Shown: positions 12,088 to 21,313 of the stretch, piece after piece
How positions within the stretch are numbered: the first letter of the stretch is position 1
Layout: every line of letters starts with the position of its first letter
NCBI RefSeq assembly: GCF_048771995.1
Contig: NC_133050.1
Coordinates: 3,980,501-4,044,500 of the forward strand
Direction of reading: 5' to 3'
Length of the DNA stretch: 64,000 nt
DNA from: Taeniopygia guttata
Taxonomy: Eukaryota > Chordata > Aves > Passeriformes > Estrildidae
Translations under genes and position numbers: made by a program
Notes under the pieces: generated by a model
Seen by the model: only the letters and a program-made list of their open reading frames with translations
Told to the model about the DNA's origin: nothing
Database searches by the model: none

Positions 12088-13998
12088 TTACAGCATTTGT
12101 TGGTGGCCTATGAACAGAATGTTTGCCCTTTCCAGATGGGCCTGAACAAACGAGACTAGTTTGTTCAGCAGGCATGGTCCTATGGTAATAGCTAAAAGCA
12201 GTATCGCCAGTGGACCTACCAGGGCGGAAATTAAAGTGGTGAGCCAAGGTGATTGATTGAACCAGGATTCAAACCAGCTCTGCTGGGTCTCCCTGTCTCT
12301 CTTTCTCTGAGCCAGTCTGTCTCGGAGTTCTGCCATGGAGTCTTTAACGACTCCCGTATGATCTGCATAAAAGCAGCATTCCTCCTTCAAGGCTGCACAC
12401 AGTCCTCCCTGCTGCATGAACAAAAGGTCCAGTCCTCGCCTATTTTGTAAGACCACTTCTGAAAGCGAAGAGACTGATTTCTCTAGGTAGGAGATGGATT
12501 TCTCAATCCTCTGCAGGTCCTCGTCGATGGTCATTTGCAGCTGAGAGAGTCCGTGCTGCTGGGTTGCGATGGCTGAGACACCCATGGCTGTGCCAGCTGC
12601 TCCCAAGCCGAGCAGCATCGCGATGGTTATACCTGTGATGATTTCCCTTTTGTGGAGTCTGTTAGGTTCTTCGAGAAGATGGTATATCTCTTCGTCTGAG
12701 TGATCCAAGACCCTGGGGACAATCAGAACTTGAACACAGAAATCGGTAGAGTCATTGAATTTGGCAAGGAACACACAAGGACTCACTCCGGACCTTTGGC
12801 AAACCCACATCCCAGACGCAGATGGGATCACCCACTTGTTAGTTTTTCTGTTGGGTTTGACAACTTTAGTGCAGAAGTTGCCTTTCTGCTTTGCTAAGGT
12901 TGCATTCCCAAAACATCTGCCCTGTCCTGTGATTTGACTCAGGGTGATTCCTCTGCAGGGAGTGTCCCATCTGCACTAGTGGGGGGTGCTGGCTGTGGAG
13001 TAACTGAAGGGGGTGTCTAAAGCAATGCCTTCATAAAAAGGGGGTTTGACATCATAGCAAAGCCAACAGGAGTTAGTTAGGTTTGGTTTGGTTTCGTTTA
13101 GGGTTAGGAAGGTAGCTTCTAGCATACGAAAGATTGGGTTTGGGTCTGACTCAGCCGTGCGGCCTATCTGGGGGGTATCTGCAAGGCTGGTCGGGGTGTC
13201 AGTGGCTTTTGAGGTCAGGGTTTTGGGGTGGGTTGTGTTTTTCCCTCTCAGCACATTCTTGATAATTTTGTTGGGTCCCACTGGTCGAGGTGCTGGCGGC
13301 TGGAGCCTGGTAATTCTCACATTCACCCACCTCCTCGGTCCTCTGAGGACTACTGTCCATGTTCTACCCGTGGCCCAGCTAGGGTGATCTGGCTGTAGGA
13401 CAGTCATGTTATAACTTACACATCCCCGTAGTCTGGGCTGTGCATTGTGGTCTCCGCAGCCAAAGGGTGCCCAGGTGAACTGTAAGAATTTGTCGGGCTC
13501 CTGCGGTTGCCACCCGTCTCCCCATGGTCTGGCATCTGTAACAATGGTTTCGCAACCCCAATATCCACAATGTCCCCACCCCGGGTAGTCACAGTACCTT
13601 TTCCCTGGGTTGGACGCTGGGCACCAGTAAGATATGTACATGAGTATGATGTGCGGGCTTGAGGGCCGTATTTTCGGTTGCCCTGGAAACAGATCGGCTA
13701 TGTGGAATACGAAGGATGGAGCGTTTGTGGTGGTGACATCTTTGAACACCTTGTCACTTGAAAGATGTTGCATGACCCATCTGAACGGCTGGTGAGGGTA
13801 GTGGCCTGGGTCGGCTTGCCCCCCGGCCACAAGCCCCACCAGCAGGATTGCACAGAGACACTGTGCGAGTCTGGGTCTCACCGCCGTGGGACGCTCAGGT
13901 TCTGTCTGGTGGCTTGGTGGTCTGTTATCTCTCTCTGGAGCAGGGGTGTGTGTATCGCGGGGACGGTCCACGAGCGTGTCCTGCGAACGAAAACTCAC
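12088..13998 (-). pseudogene. env: ERV1 env, gammaretrovirus-type, broken by one in-frame stop
   Basis: The frame starts at 13,998, just past the end of pol. It encodes a hydrophobic signal segment (about residues 46-62), then the surface subunit with a CWLC motif near its C-terminal end. A TAG at 12,976-12,978 interrupts it. The same frame then stays open to 12,088 and covers the rest of the surface subunit, a basic furin-like cleavage site, a hydrophobic Gly/Ala-rich fusion-peptide-like segment, heptad-repeat helices, the CX6CC motif, a tryptophan-rich membrane-proximal stretch and one membrane span. CWLC plus CX6CC is the gammaretroviral type of disulfide-linked envelope. As it stands the protein would be truncated before the transmembrane subunit. 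Confidence 0.9.
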
Positions 13999-14012
13999 AG
14001 TTTTCCATTAGT

Positions 14013-16877
14013 TTAATTCTGAAGGTCAGGTTTGATCGACCTGAGTGGACACCACCTGATCTTGTCCTCCTTTTTAACTGCCGCGTACCCTCGTCCTGTA
14101 AGCACCAGTCTCCAGCCCCGTTCCCACTCGCCCAGCTCGTTTTTGACCATGACCTGTGGGCCCTCCTCTAGTGTCTGGGTGGCCCAGTGTTTTTGAATGG
14201 GACTGTTTGCTTCATCTCCCCTAGGGAATTGGTTCAGTGCTAATAGCGCGGTTGCTAGCATGCGTGTCTGGTCTCCTGAGGGGATGGATTTGGCAAAGCC
14301 CTCTGCCTTTGCCAATACTTCTAACTTGGCTTTTAGGGTCTGATTTGCTCGCTCGACAATGGCCTGTCCGGTGCTGTTATATGGGATTCCCTGCGCTAAG
14401 GTGATACCCCACACCGAGGCGAATTCCCGCACTGATTTGGAGATAAAATTGGAAGCATTGTCAGTTTTAATTTGCTTGGGGATACCAAGCCATGCCATAA
14501 CTGTCAGCCAGTGCTGGATCGTGGCCTTGGAGTTGGGTTTGAGGTGCTGTGTCGCTATGATCACTCCGCTGCAGGTGTCCACTGTCACTGCAAGCCATGC
14601 TCGGGGCTTTAGCAGTTCGCAGAGAGTGAAGTCTGACTGCCAGATTTCTGAAGCCTTGAGGCCTCTCGGGTTGACTCCACCAGTCCATAGGGGTGACTTC
14701 TGGCAGGGAGGGCAGGTGGCCACTACGTGTCTCGCGTCCGCTGTCGAGATCCCGCATCTCTTCGCCAGTGCTTTGGCTCCGATGTGGAGTGACTCGTTCA
14801 GCTGACGAGCTTCCTGCAGCGTCCACACTCCCTTCGCTGCGGCATCTGCTTTGTCATTTCCAGTCTGGAAGAAGCCCTTGACTGGGTTATGGCTGTTGAC
14901 GTGGATGACGGACACGGTGCCCTGGCGTGAGGAGAGTGCCTCTTCAAGCATGGAGGCCGTCGTGGATGTTGACACACCTGGTCTTGACATGGCTAGGCAG
15001 AGCTTTGCCACGAATATAGAGTCTGTCACGATGTTGAGGTGTTCATCCTGGAAAAGTCCGCACGCCAAGACCACTGCTGCTCCTTCCAGCTGTTGCACTG
15101 ACAGCGTGGGGTCGCATGTTTTGACGCAATGCCATGTTTCTCCTGTTTGCCACACTGCTGCTGCGGTAGAAGTCGTGGAGGAGGCGTCTGTAAAGACCGT
15201 TGGCCCTGGTTGCGGTCGGTCCATGACCTTCGGTGGCATATCTATGTCGACAATGGTCAGTAGCTGGGTTCAAGGTGGTTTCGTGGCGTAGGAAATTTCT
15301 CCCCCGAAGCCAGTGAGAGCGAGGGCCAGGTGCTCCGATATCGCAGTTGACTCCGTGGTTGGTCGCTTGCGGAAGGGGAGGTGGATCCTTGCCGGCTCGG
15401 TTCCCAGGTGTCTCAGGGCGAGTCTCCTGCCTTTCATGATGAGGTTAGCAACGCATTCAACTCCTGGGGAGAATGCGTGAGTTGGTCTTCCGAGGACCAC
15501 CCATTGGATCGGCTGGGATTTTTCGGAAGGTCCTTGGGCAAGTGCTCCCACTCCTCCCTTCTGTGTGAAGTGGACGTATAAGTCCAGTGGTACGCTCGGG
15601 TTCCACCTGGCAAGCAGGCTAGTGGACATCTGACGTTCGATGAAGTCAAGGGATTTCGTTGCTTGCGGCGTCAGCTCCTTGGGGTCCCATGGGTGTTTTC
15701 CTTTCAGGAGGTCATACAGGGGGTCCATGACCTCTGGGGGAACTAGGACGATGTTGCGGAGCCACTGCAGAGATCCCACAAGTCGCTGCATGTCGTGGAG
15801 GGTCTTGATGTCTCGGCGGACCTTTATCCTGGGTGGGGTCACGTAGGAGTTTGTGATCCCCACTCCCAGGAAGGTCACGCACGGTCCTCTCTTGATCTTC
15901 GTGTTCGCGATCTCGAAACCGTTGGCCTGGAGGGTTTCCGTGATCGTGGACACTAGGTGATCCACTTGGCTTGCTGATGGTGCAGTGACGAGGATGTCGT
16001 CCATGTACTGAATGATGGTCGCAGCAGGGTGGGAGTGTCGGACTGGCATCAGTGCCCTGTCCACGGTAATCTGGCATATGGTCGGGCTGTCCACAAGGCC
16101 TTGAGGTAGCACCTTCCATTGGAAGCGGAGGTTAGGTCGCTCGCCGTTCAGGAACACGACGGAGAAGGCGAACCGTTCTTTGTCCTCGGCATGCAGGGGT
16201 ATTGAAAAGAAACAGTCTTTGATGTCCAGCACTGCGCACGGCTGCCCTTTGGGGATGGCTGAGTTCGCGGGCAGTAGTGTCTGAACTGGACCCATGGGCT
16301 GAATTGTTTTGTTCACTTCCCTCAGGTCGTGGATGAGGCGGTAGCCTTCTCCTGATCTCTTGGGGATTACAAACACAGGGGTGTTCCACGGGCTGGGGGA
16401 GGGTTCAATGTGGCCCTTTTGTAGCTCGCGGTCGACCAGTTCCAGCAAGGCTGTCATTCGAGGCTTTGACAGGGGCCACTGCTCAACCCATACGGGGTCT
16501 GGTGATTTCCAAGTCAGTTTGATTGGCAGCAGTGGGTGTACAGCAGTGGCCCTCATTATAAATTTGTAATCCTGACTCCTAGCATAGCAAGGATGTCTCT
16601 TCCTATCAGGGGTGGGGAGTTTTGCAAGATGTAGGGGTGGATTGCTACTGTTTGTTCTGGTCCTTTCTTTGTATGGAGCGTTATAGCTACCAATTGGGTG
16701 CTTTTCCAAGCTCGGGACAACCCTCCCACCCCGTTCACTGGAGGGACCTCCTTGTACTGCCAGTGCCGGGGCCATAGGGCTTGGGGTAGGATTGTGCAGT
16801 CTGCTCCTGTGTCTGCCCAAAACTGAAGCCCTATTACGTGGGGGTCCCGACTGCCATAGAGGCGGCATGTCCCCCAA
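14013..16877 (-). pseudogene. pol: ERV1 pol: reverse transcriptase, RNase H, integrase, with one in-frame stop
   Basis: The frame runs from about 16,877 to 14,013 and is interrupted only by TGA at 15,270-15,272, between the reverse transcriptase and RNase H parts. The catalytic YMDD box is at 15,996-16,007. RNase H starts with the FTDAS motif shortly after 15,239. Integrase follows, with a zinc-binding region, a core showing the D, D and E residues (in WQSDFT, KTDNAS and GQAIVER contexts) and a basic C-terminal domain. In the zinc region the second His and the CPPC pair are present, but the position expected for the first His holds Asn. Pol lies in a different frame from both gag and pro. Confidence 0.92.
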
Positions 16878-17191
16878 ACTTTCGGGGGTTCCTTCCCTAT
16901 TTTAAGGGCCAGGGCCACCCAGGGGTCCCGACTTGGGCTGCCCCCTGTTGACCCTGTGGCACAGGCGCTGCTTGTGGTGGCGGTGGGTACGAAGGCGCCG
17001 CAGGCTGTGCTGTGAGACTCGTTGGCAAGGGTATGAAGTTGGCTGCTTCCTGTGGGAGAATGGGGTACGAGGGCTCCCCGCCCCATTGGGGGTTGGCATG
17101 GATGGGCCGCCTCATATTCGCAGCGGGAGGAGGCTGGGTGCGGCCCGCAGGCCCCCTCCCTTTTCCGTTTCCCTGGAGCCGGGACCTGCAT
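16556..17191 (-). CDS. pro: ERV1 protease (pro) reading frame
   Basis: This frame overlaps the end of gag and the start of pol and is shifted relative to both, as in betaretroviruses, where two ribosomal frameshifts join gag, pro and pol. The aspartic protease active site DTGAD is encoded at about 16,800-16,814 and no stop interrupts the domain. The N-terminal part up to the gag stop is a shadow of the gag nucleocapsid region. No dUTPase domain was seen. Product function (cleavage of Gag and Pol precursors) is known for the family; activity here is untested. Confidence 0.85.
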   Translation of the reverse strand: MQVPAPGKRKREGACGPHPASSRCEYEAAHPCQPPMGRGALVPHSPTGSSQLHTLANESHSTACGAFVPTATTSSACATGSTGGSPSRDPWVALALKIGKEPPKVWGTCRLYGSRDPHVIGLQFWADTGADCTILPQALWPRHWQYKEVPPVNGVGGLSRAWKSTQLVAITLHTKKGPEQTVAIHPYILQNSPPLIGRDILAMLGVRITNL

Positions 17192-19224
17192 TCCCTAGCA
17201 AGATGCCCCTTCCTCCCGCAACCCCAGCAGGATCCCCGCGGGCGTGTTTGGGGTGGAGGCGCTGCGGCAGGCCGCCGTGCCGGCTGGGGGCAGCTCACCG
17301 CGATGTGACCCGCCTCACCACACTTGAAACACACCATGGCATTGGTCAGGGTGTGGACGGCTGCCTGAATGGGCGTCAGGTGTTCCTCCCTCACTACGTG
17401 TCTGATCATGTCAGCCAGGCTAGCTCCGGCTGGCAGGGAGCGTAAAATATCCTTGGTAATAGAGTTGCATTGCTGGCGCAGGCAGTCGGCTACCATGGGG
17501 CCCTTTGCCTCTGCCGGCAGGGTGGAGGAGTCTATCGCTGCCTGCAGGCGATCTACGAACTGTGTGAAGCTTTCGCTCTCTGCCTGCCTCACGGTGGACC
17601 ACGGTGCCGGCTTAGCCACGACTCGAGAGGCTGCGCGGATAGCCTCCCTGGCAGCCCGAGTGGTCGCCCTGACCTCCTCAGCCTGCATCTGCGCAGCTTG
17701 TTGTTGTGGCGTGATCATATCATCATGCTTTCCTATCAGTCTGGATAAGCTCGATCTGTGTAGGGGCTGCCTCGTGCCAGACGCTTGGGCTAACTGCTTC
17801 CTACAATTATCCTCCCACTCCTGTCTGAAGACAATCATTCCCACACCATCAAGTATCATGCGCCCTATTCGTTCGATATCAAAGGGAAGCAAGTCATCGT
17901 TGCTAAAAAGACCATCGATTAATGTGGTGACTATGGCCGAGTTGATCCCTTTTTCTGCGATGGCTTTGACAATTGACTGTATATCCTTTGGGTTTATCGG
18001 GGTATATACCCTTTGTTGGTTTCCTTCCGGACCGGCGAGCCTCACCGGGAAGGCTTGTATGGCAGCCGCTGGGGACCATTCAGCACAGGCTATCTTTATT
18101 TTCCTTCAGTCAGTAAACTGGGCTGGTTCGTATTGTAGTTGTTTTTCGGCGCGGCTTAGAACTTTACTCGGTTTTGTTTCAAACTGTGCTGGCTCCGTTT
18201 CGTCCGTCTCGGAGTCATAGCCAGCCTCCGTCAGCTCCTCTGAGCTGGTGGAGCTGTCGCTGGTCTCCGAGCCGGAAGACGAGTGCCAGTGCACTTCCGG
18301 GGCTCCGCGCCGTTTTGTCCGGCCCCGAGCTCGCTCCTCCCCGTGGGGGTGGTTCCGCTCCCGCCCCCCCAGCTCGCCGCGCCTCCCACAGGGGGTGGTT
18401 TCTCCCTTTTATGGTGGCGGCGCCTGGCGCGGCCGCTGGTTGGCTCCGCGCTCCGTACCGCTCTCCGCCCCTTTCTCCCGCGCACGCGCATCCCCGAGAT
18501 CGCGCACTTCCCGGGTTTTCGCGCCGAGACTACCCGGGCCCCGCCCCTCTCTACGGCTCCCGGCGCCATTTTCAAGGGGATAAGGAGGCGGCATGGCGGC
18601 CACGTTCTCCCGAGCCGCGGTTTCTGCGTCTCGGGCTTCTTTCGCCAGCCCTTGCCAGAAGCGCTCCGCGTGCCGTTGCGTCTCCGACAACTGATCGCGA
18701 GCCGGTGGCGGCGGCGGGACGGAGGAATTTGCGGTCTCTCGGGGGGTTCGAGTGGTGGGGTTTTTTTGGGGGTTTTCCGCGGCGGGGGTGTCTTGGGGGG
18801 TTTCTGTGGCGGGGGGTGGGCTCTGATCTGGGGGAGGGGGTGTCGCGCTGAGCCCCCCCGGGTCCCCGCCACCGGGCGAATCACTCTCAGGGGCAGTCTG
18901 CGTTCCCGCTCCCACACCGAGTTTGGGAGTAACTAATAAACACGTACGCGCCGCGGTCCATGTCTCCTGATCTTCTATTGCTTTGCGTAGGGCTTTCTCT
19001 ACTTTGCCCCATGCTTTAAGGTTTTTGCCACTGCCTGAGGATTTTGTGTCCTCGGCTAGCGCGGCAGTGCATTTTTCCCATATTTCCGGATGTAACACAT
19101 CCACAGGGCGCTCAATTGCCTCAAGCTCAAGCAATCTCGCTATGGCAAGATGAAAATCCTTGAGCTTACACCCAATACCCCACTGCGTATGAATGGCACT
19201 TACGATCCTTGCTATTGCGTCCAT
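16897..19224 (-). pseudogene. gag: ERV1 gag, with two in-frame stops
   Basis: The probable start is ATG at 19,222-19,224, and one frame runs to the stop at 16,897. The first ~160 residues look like matrix, followed by a Pro/Arg-rich linker region holding TAA at 18,409-18,411 and TGA at 18,106-18,108. From about 18,060 the capsid is open and contains a major-homology-region-like stretch (ESFTQFVDRLQAAI). The nucleocapsid ends with two CCHC zinc knuckles (CFKCGEAGHIAVSC and CWGCGRKGHLAREC). Two knuckles are typical of beta- and alpharetroviruses. In ERV2 the region equivalent to the first stop is open. Confidence 0.88.
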
Positions 19225-19346
19225 GACGCTCGCGGATCCCGGGGACGTCTCCCCTACGCCTAGATACGGTTTGACCGTTCCGGCCGCTGCTCCCGTCCTG
19301 GTGTATCCCGTCCGCCGGGGGAATTTTTCCTTTTTTTCTTCTTTTC

Positions 19347-19364
19347 TCCCGGGTTTCGGCAGCA
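19347..19364 (-). promoter_or_regulatory. ERV1 primer-binding site, tRNA-Phe type
   Basis: Three bases inside the 5' LTR, the minus strand reads TGCTGCCGAAACCCGGGA. This matches the complement of the 3' end of tRNA-Phe in 17 of 18 positions. ERV2 has a related site at 35,857-35,875. Confidence 0.8.
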
Positions 19365-19367
19365 GTA

Positions 19368-19721
19368 TGTTGCCTTTATAAAGGGCAACCAGCGACCTGG
19401 TTCAGGTGGCAGCACGGCGGCCTGGCCTCTCCAGGCCGCTCGGGCTAATCAACACACGCAGATACCAATGTGGCAGACGGTCGAAAAGTCTTTATTATCC
19501 TATCTCGTGGGTTTAAATAGTCTTGGGGGTTTTTGCTACGTCAGAGGGGGGTTGGGGGGTCTCAGGGTTTAGTCGGGAGTGGAAATTTACCGGGGCAGGT
19601 GTGGCTACATGCTTCTGGGGCTTCTGGGGTTAATAGATAACGTGGGGAAGGGAGAAGGGGAGGGGTCTATCTTTCCGTGACATCCCGTGATCTTCCGCTC
19701 GCCTGTCCCTTACCTACCACA
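19368..19721 (-). repeat. ERV1 5' LTR
   Basis: This 354-bp LTR has the same TATTTAAA and AATAAA signals as the 3' LTR. It is flanked on the right not by a copy of the left flank but by a tandem repeat starting at 19,724. Confidence 0.92.
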
Positions 19722-19723
19722 GA

Positions 19724-19986
19724 TTTGCTGGCACAGAAAGCCAAAATTTGGAAGATTCTGGGTTCTGGCTCCAGCACCATCCAGATCTGCTGTTTGCTGG
19801 GATCACCAGTGCACAGATTAGGAAATTTTTTGGTGCCAGAACAACCAAAGTCCAGTAATTTGCTGGCACAGAAACCCAAAAGCCAGAAATTTCCAATCCT
19901 GAAACCAGCCAGGTGTGGTGTTTGCTGGGACCACCAGTGCCCAGCTTTGGAAGCTTCTTGGTGTCTTCACAGCCCAGGTGTAGCAA
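19724..19986 (+). repeat. Tandem repeat, two ~130-135 bp units
   Basis: Unit 1 (19,724-19,858) and unit 2 (19,859-19,986) both start TTTGCTGGCACAGAAA. They share further blocks such as TGTTTGCTGGGA, CACCAGTGC and TTGGTG. A third copy may begin at 19,987 (TTTGG) but diverges at once. ERV1 ends two bases before unit 1, so more units may once have lain to the left. Confidence 0.75.
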
Positions 19987-19989
19987 TTT

Positions 19990-21313
19990 GGTTTTCAGCT
20001 ACCTGAGGAAGAGAAGGCTCCGCTCAGACTGTGGCTTTCCTTTTTCTTGGAACTGTTTAACCCAGCTCTGGACAGAAAACCCAGAAAAACACCGGCAGCT
20101 CACACCTGTGGCCCACCGAGGTCTGGGACCCTGCATTCCAGGGCCAGAGGGACTGAGAAGAGACCTAGTGAGCCAACTACAACCCACAAAAAGGACTTTC
20201 TGAATTGCCATCTCTTCAGAACTGAGAGGGGTTTTATTTCATATTATTCATGCTTGTGAATACTTTACTTGATAAATAAACTGGTTTTTTTCATTTTTCT
20301 CCAGGGAAGTCTTCTCCTGAAATAGTAGGGGGAGGGGCCACTTGAACTTGATTTGTAGACGGACTCCTTTTGGAGGTTTCCTCACAACATTTGCCCTAAA
20401 CCAGGACAAACAGTCACAATTGTGCCACTTCACCAGTGGCACAACTCCCCAGACCCCCAGGAAAAGAAAGGACATGTAACGTTCTCCAAACATTTGGCCT
20501 GCTTTGCTGCAAAATACATGCTGCACACACAGTGCAGTGTGGAAAGCCAAGAGAAGCTGCAGTAGGTGGCAAATCTTGGGACAGAAGCTCGACCTTGTTC
20601 TCCATGAGAGGTTCTTGACAAGAGCAGACAGGAGAAGATTCCTGGAAAAGTGCAACAGCTTTCCAGAAGTGAAATGAAGATGAAAGAAACTATCAAAAAT
20701 GTTTTCCTCTTTATTTCTATGCTCCCCTCTTCCATGTTGCACGACTTCTCCATGATGTGAATTCCAACTGAATCTCACCTCTAAGATGGGTCACTTAGCA
20801 AGTTATAAACACTCTAAAATACCATGAGCTACACACAGTTTTCCTTCCCCTGTTTTTACTGGAAAGCAACGCTGGAGACATAAGTGCAGTGCTTGGGACA
20901 GGTATGAATCCTACACCAAGGGAATGTGCCCCAATAGTGTTTGAACCTCAGCAAGGACAATGCACAGCAGCGACACAGCGGAGGGGATTTCTCTGCCAGT
21001 GTGCAGGAGTCAGGACTCTGGATCTGGGCTCAACACTGCAAAGTTCCCGTGTTTGGACAGAGGTAGGGGCTGTCCCCGGGGCGCGTGGGGCTCGACCGTT
21101 GGGCAAGCGGGGAACGGACACGTGGACAAACGGCCTCGGTGCTTCAGTTGCAGAGGCAGCAGCGGCGGCGGCGGCAGCAGCGGCGGCAGCAGCGGCAGCA
21201 AAAGCAGTTTTTCTCTTCTTTCTCTTTCTCTTCTTTCTCTCCGGCTGTGGGACACCTTCCTCTCGGTGTCCCTCACCTGCTGTCCCTCCCCTCTCCCCGC
21301 CTCCTTCTCCCCC
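19990..21313. other. Spacer upstream of the PIM-like kinase
   Basis: No gene was recognised. A minus-strand open frame (20,248-20,778) has no family features. From about 21,080 the sequence becomes GC-rich with a GCA/GGC trinucleotide-rich stretch (21,155-21,205) and then pyrimidine-rich blocks. This is the likely promoter and 5' UTR area of the kinase gene. Confidence 0.4.

Larger units (their letters stand above)
11565..19721 (-). mobile_element. ERV1: near full-length class II endogenous retrovirus
   Basis: This provirus reads right to left: 5' LTR 19368-19721, primer site 19347-19364, gag, pro, pol, env, polypurine tract, 3' LTR 11565-11919. Gag, pro and pol lie in three different frames, as in betaretroviruses. 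The env has the CWLC and CX6CC motifs of the gammaretrovirus type, a combination also known in D-type retroviruses. Breaks seen: in-frame stops in gag at 18,409-18,411 and 18,106-18,108, in pol at 15,270-15,272 and in env at 12,976-12,978. The left flank (cctggg) and right flank (gatttg) do not match, unlike the 6-bp duplication of ERV2. The two LTRs differ at about a dozen positions. Confidence 0.93.

Noticed and set aside
17369..18220. 283-codon plus-strand frame
   Set aside because: It lies antisense to ERV1 gag, whose capsid and zinc-knuckle motifs show the minus strand is the coding one.
20248..20778. 176-codon minus-strand frame
   Set aside because: No motif, no homolog recognised, ordinary AT-rich composition; could be chance.
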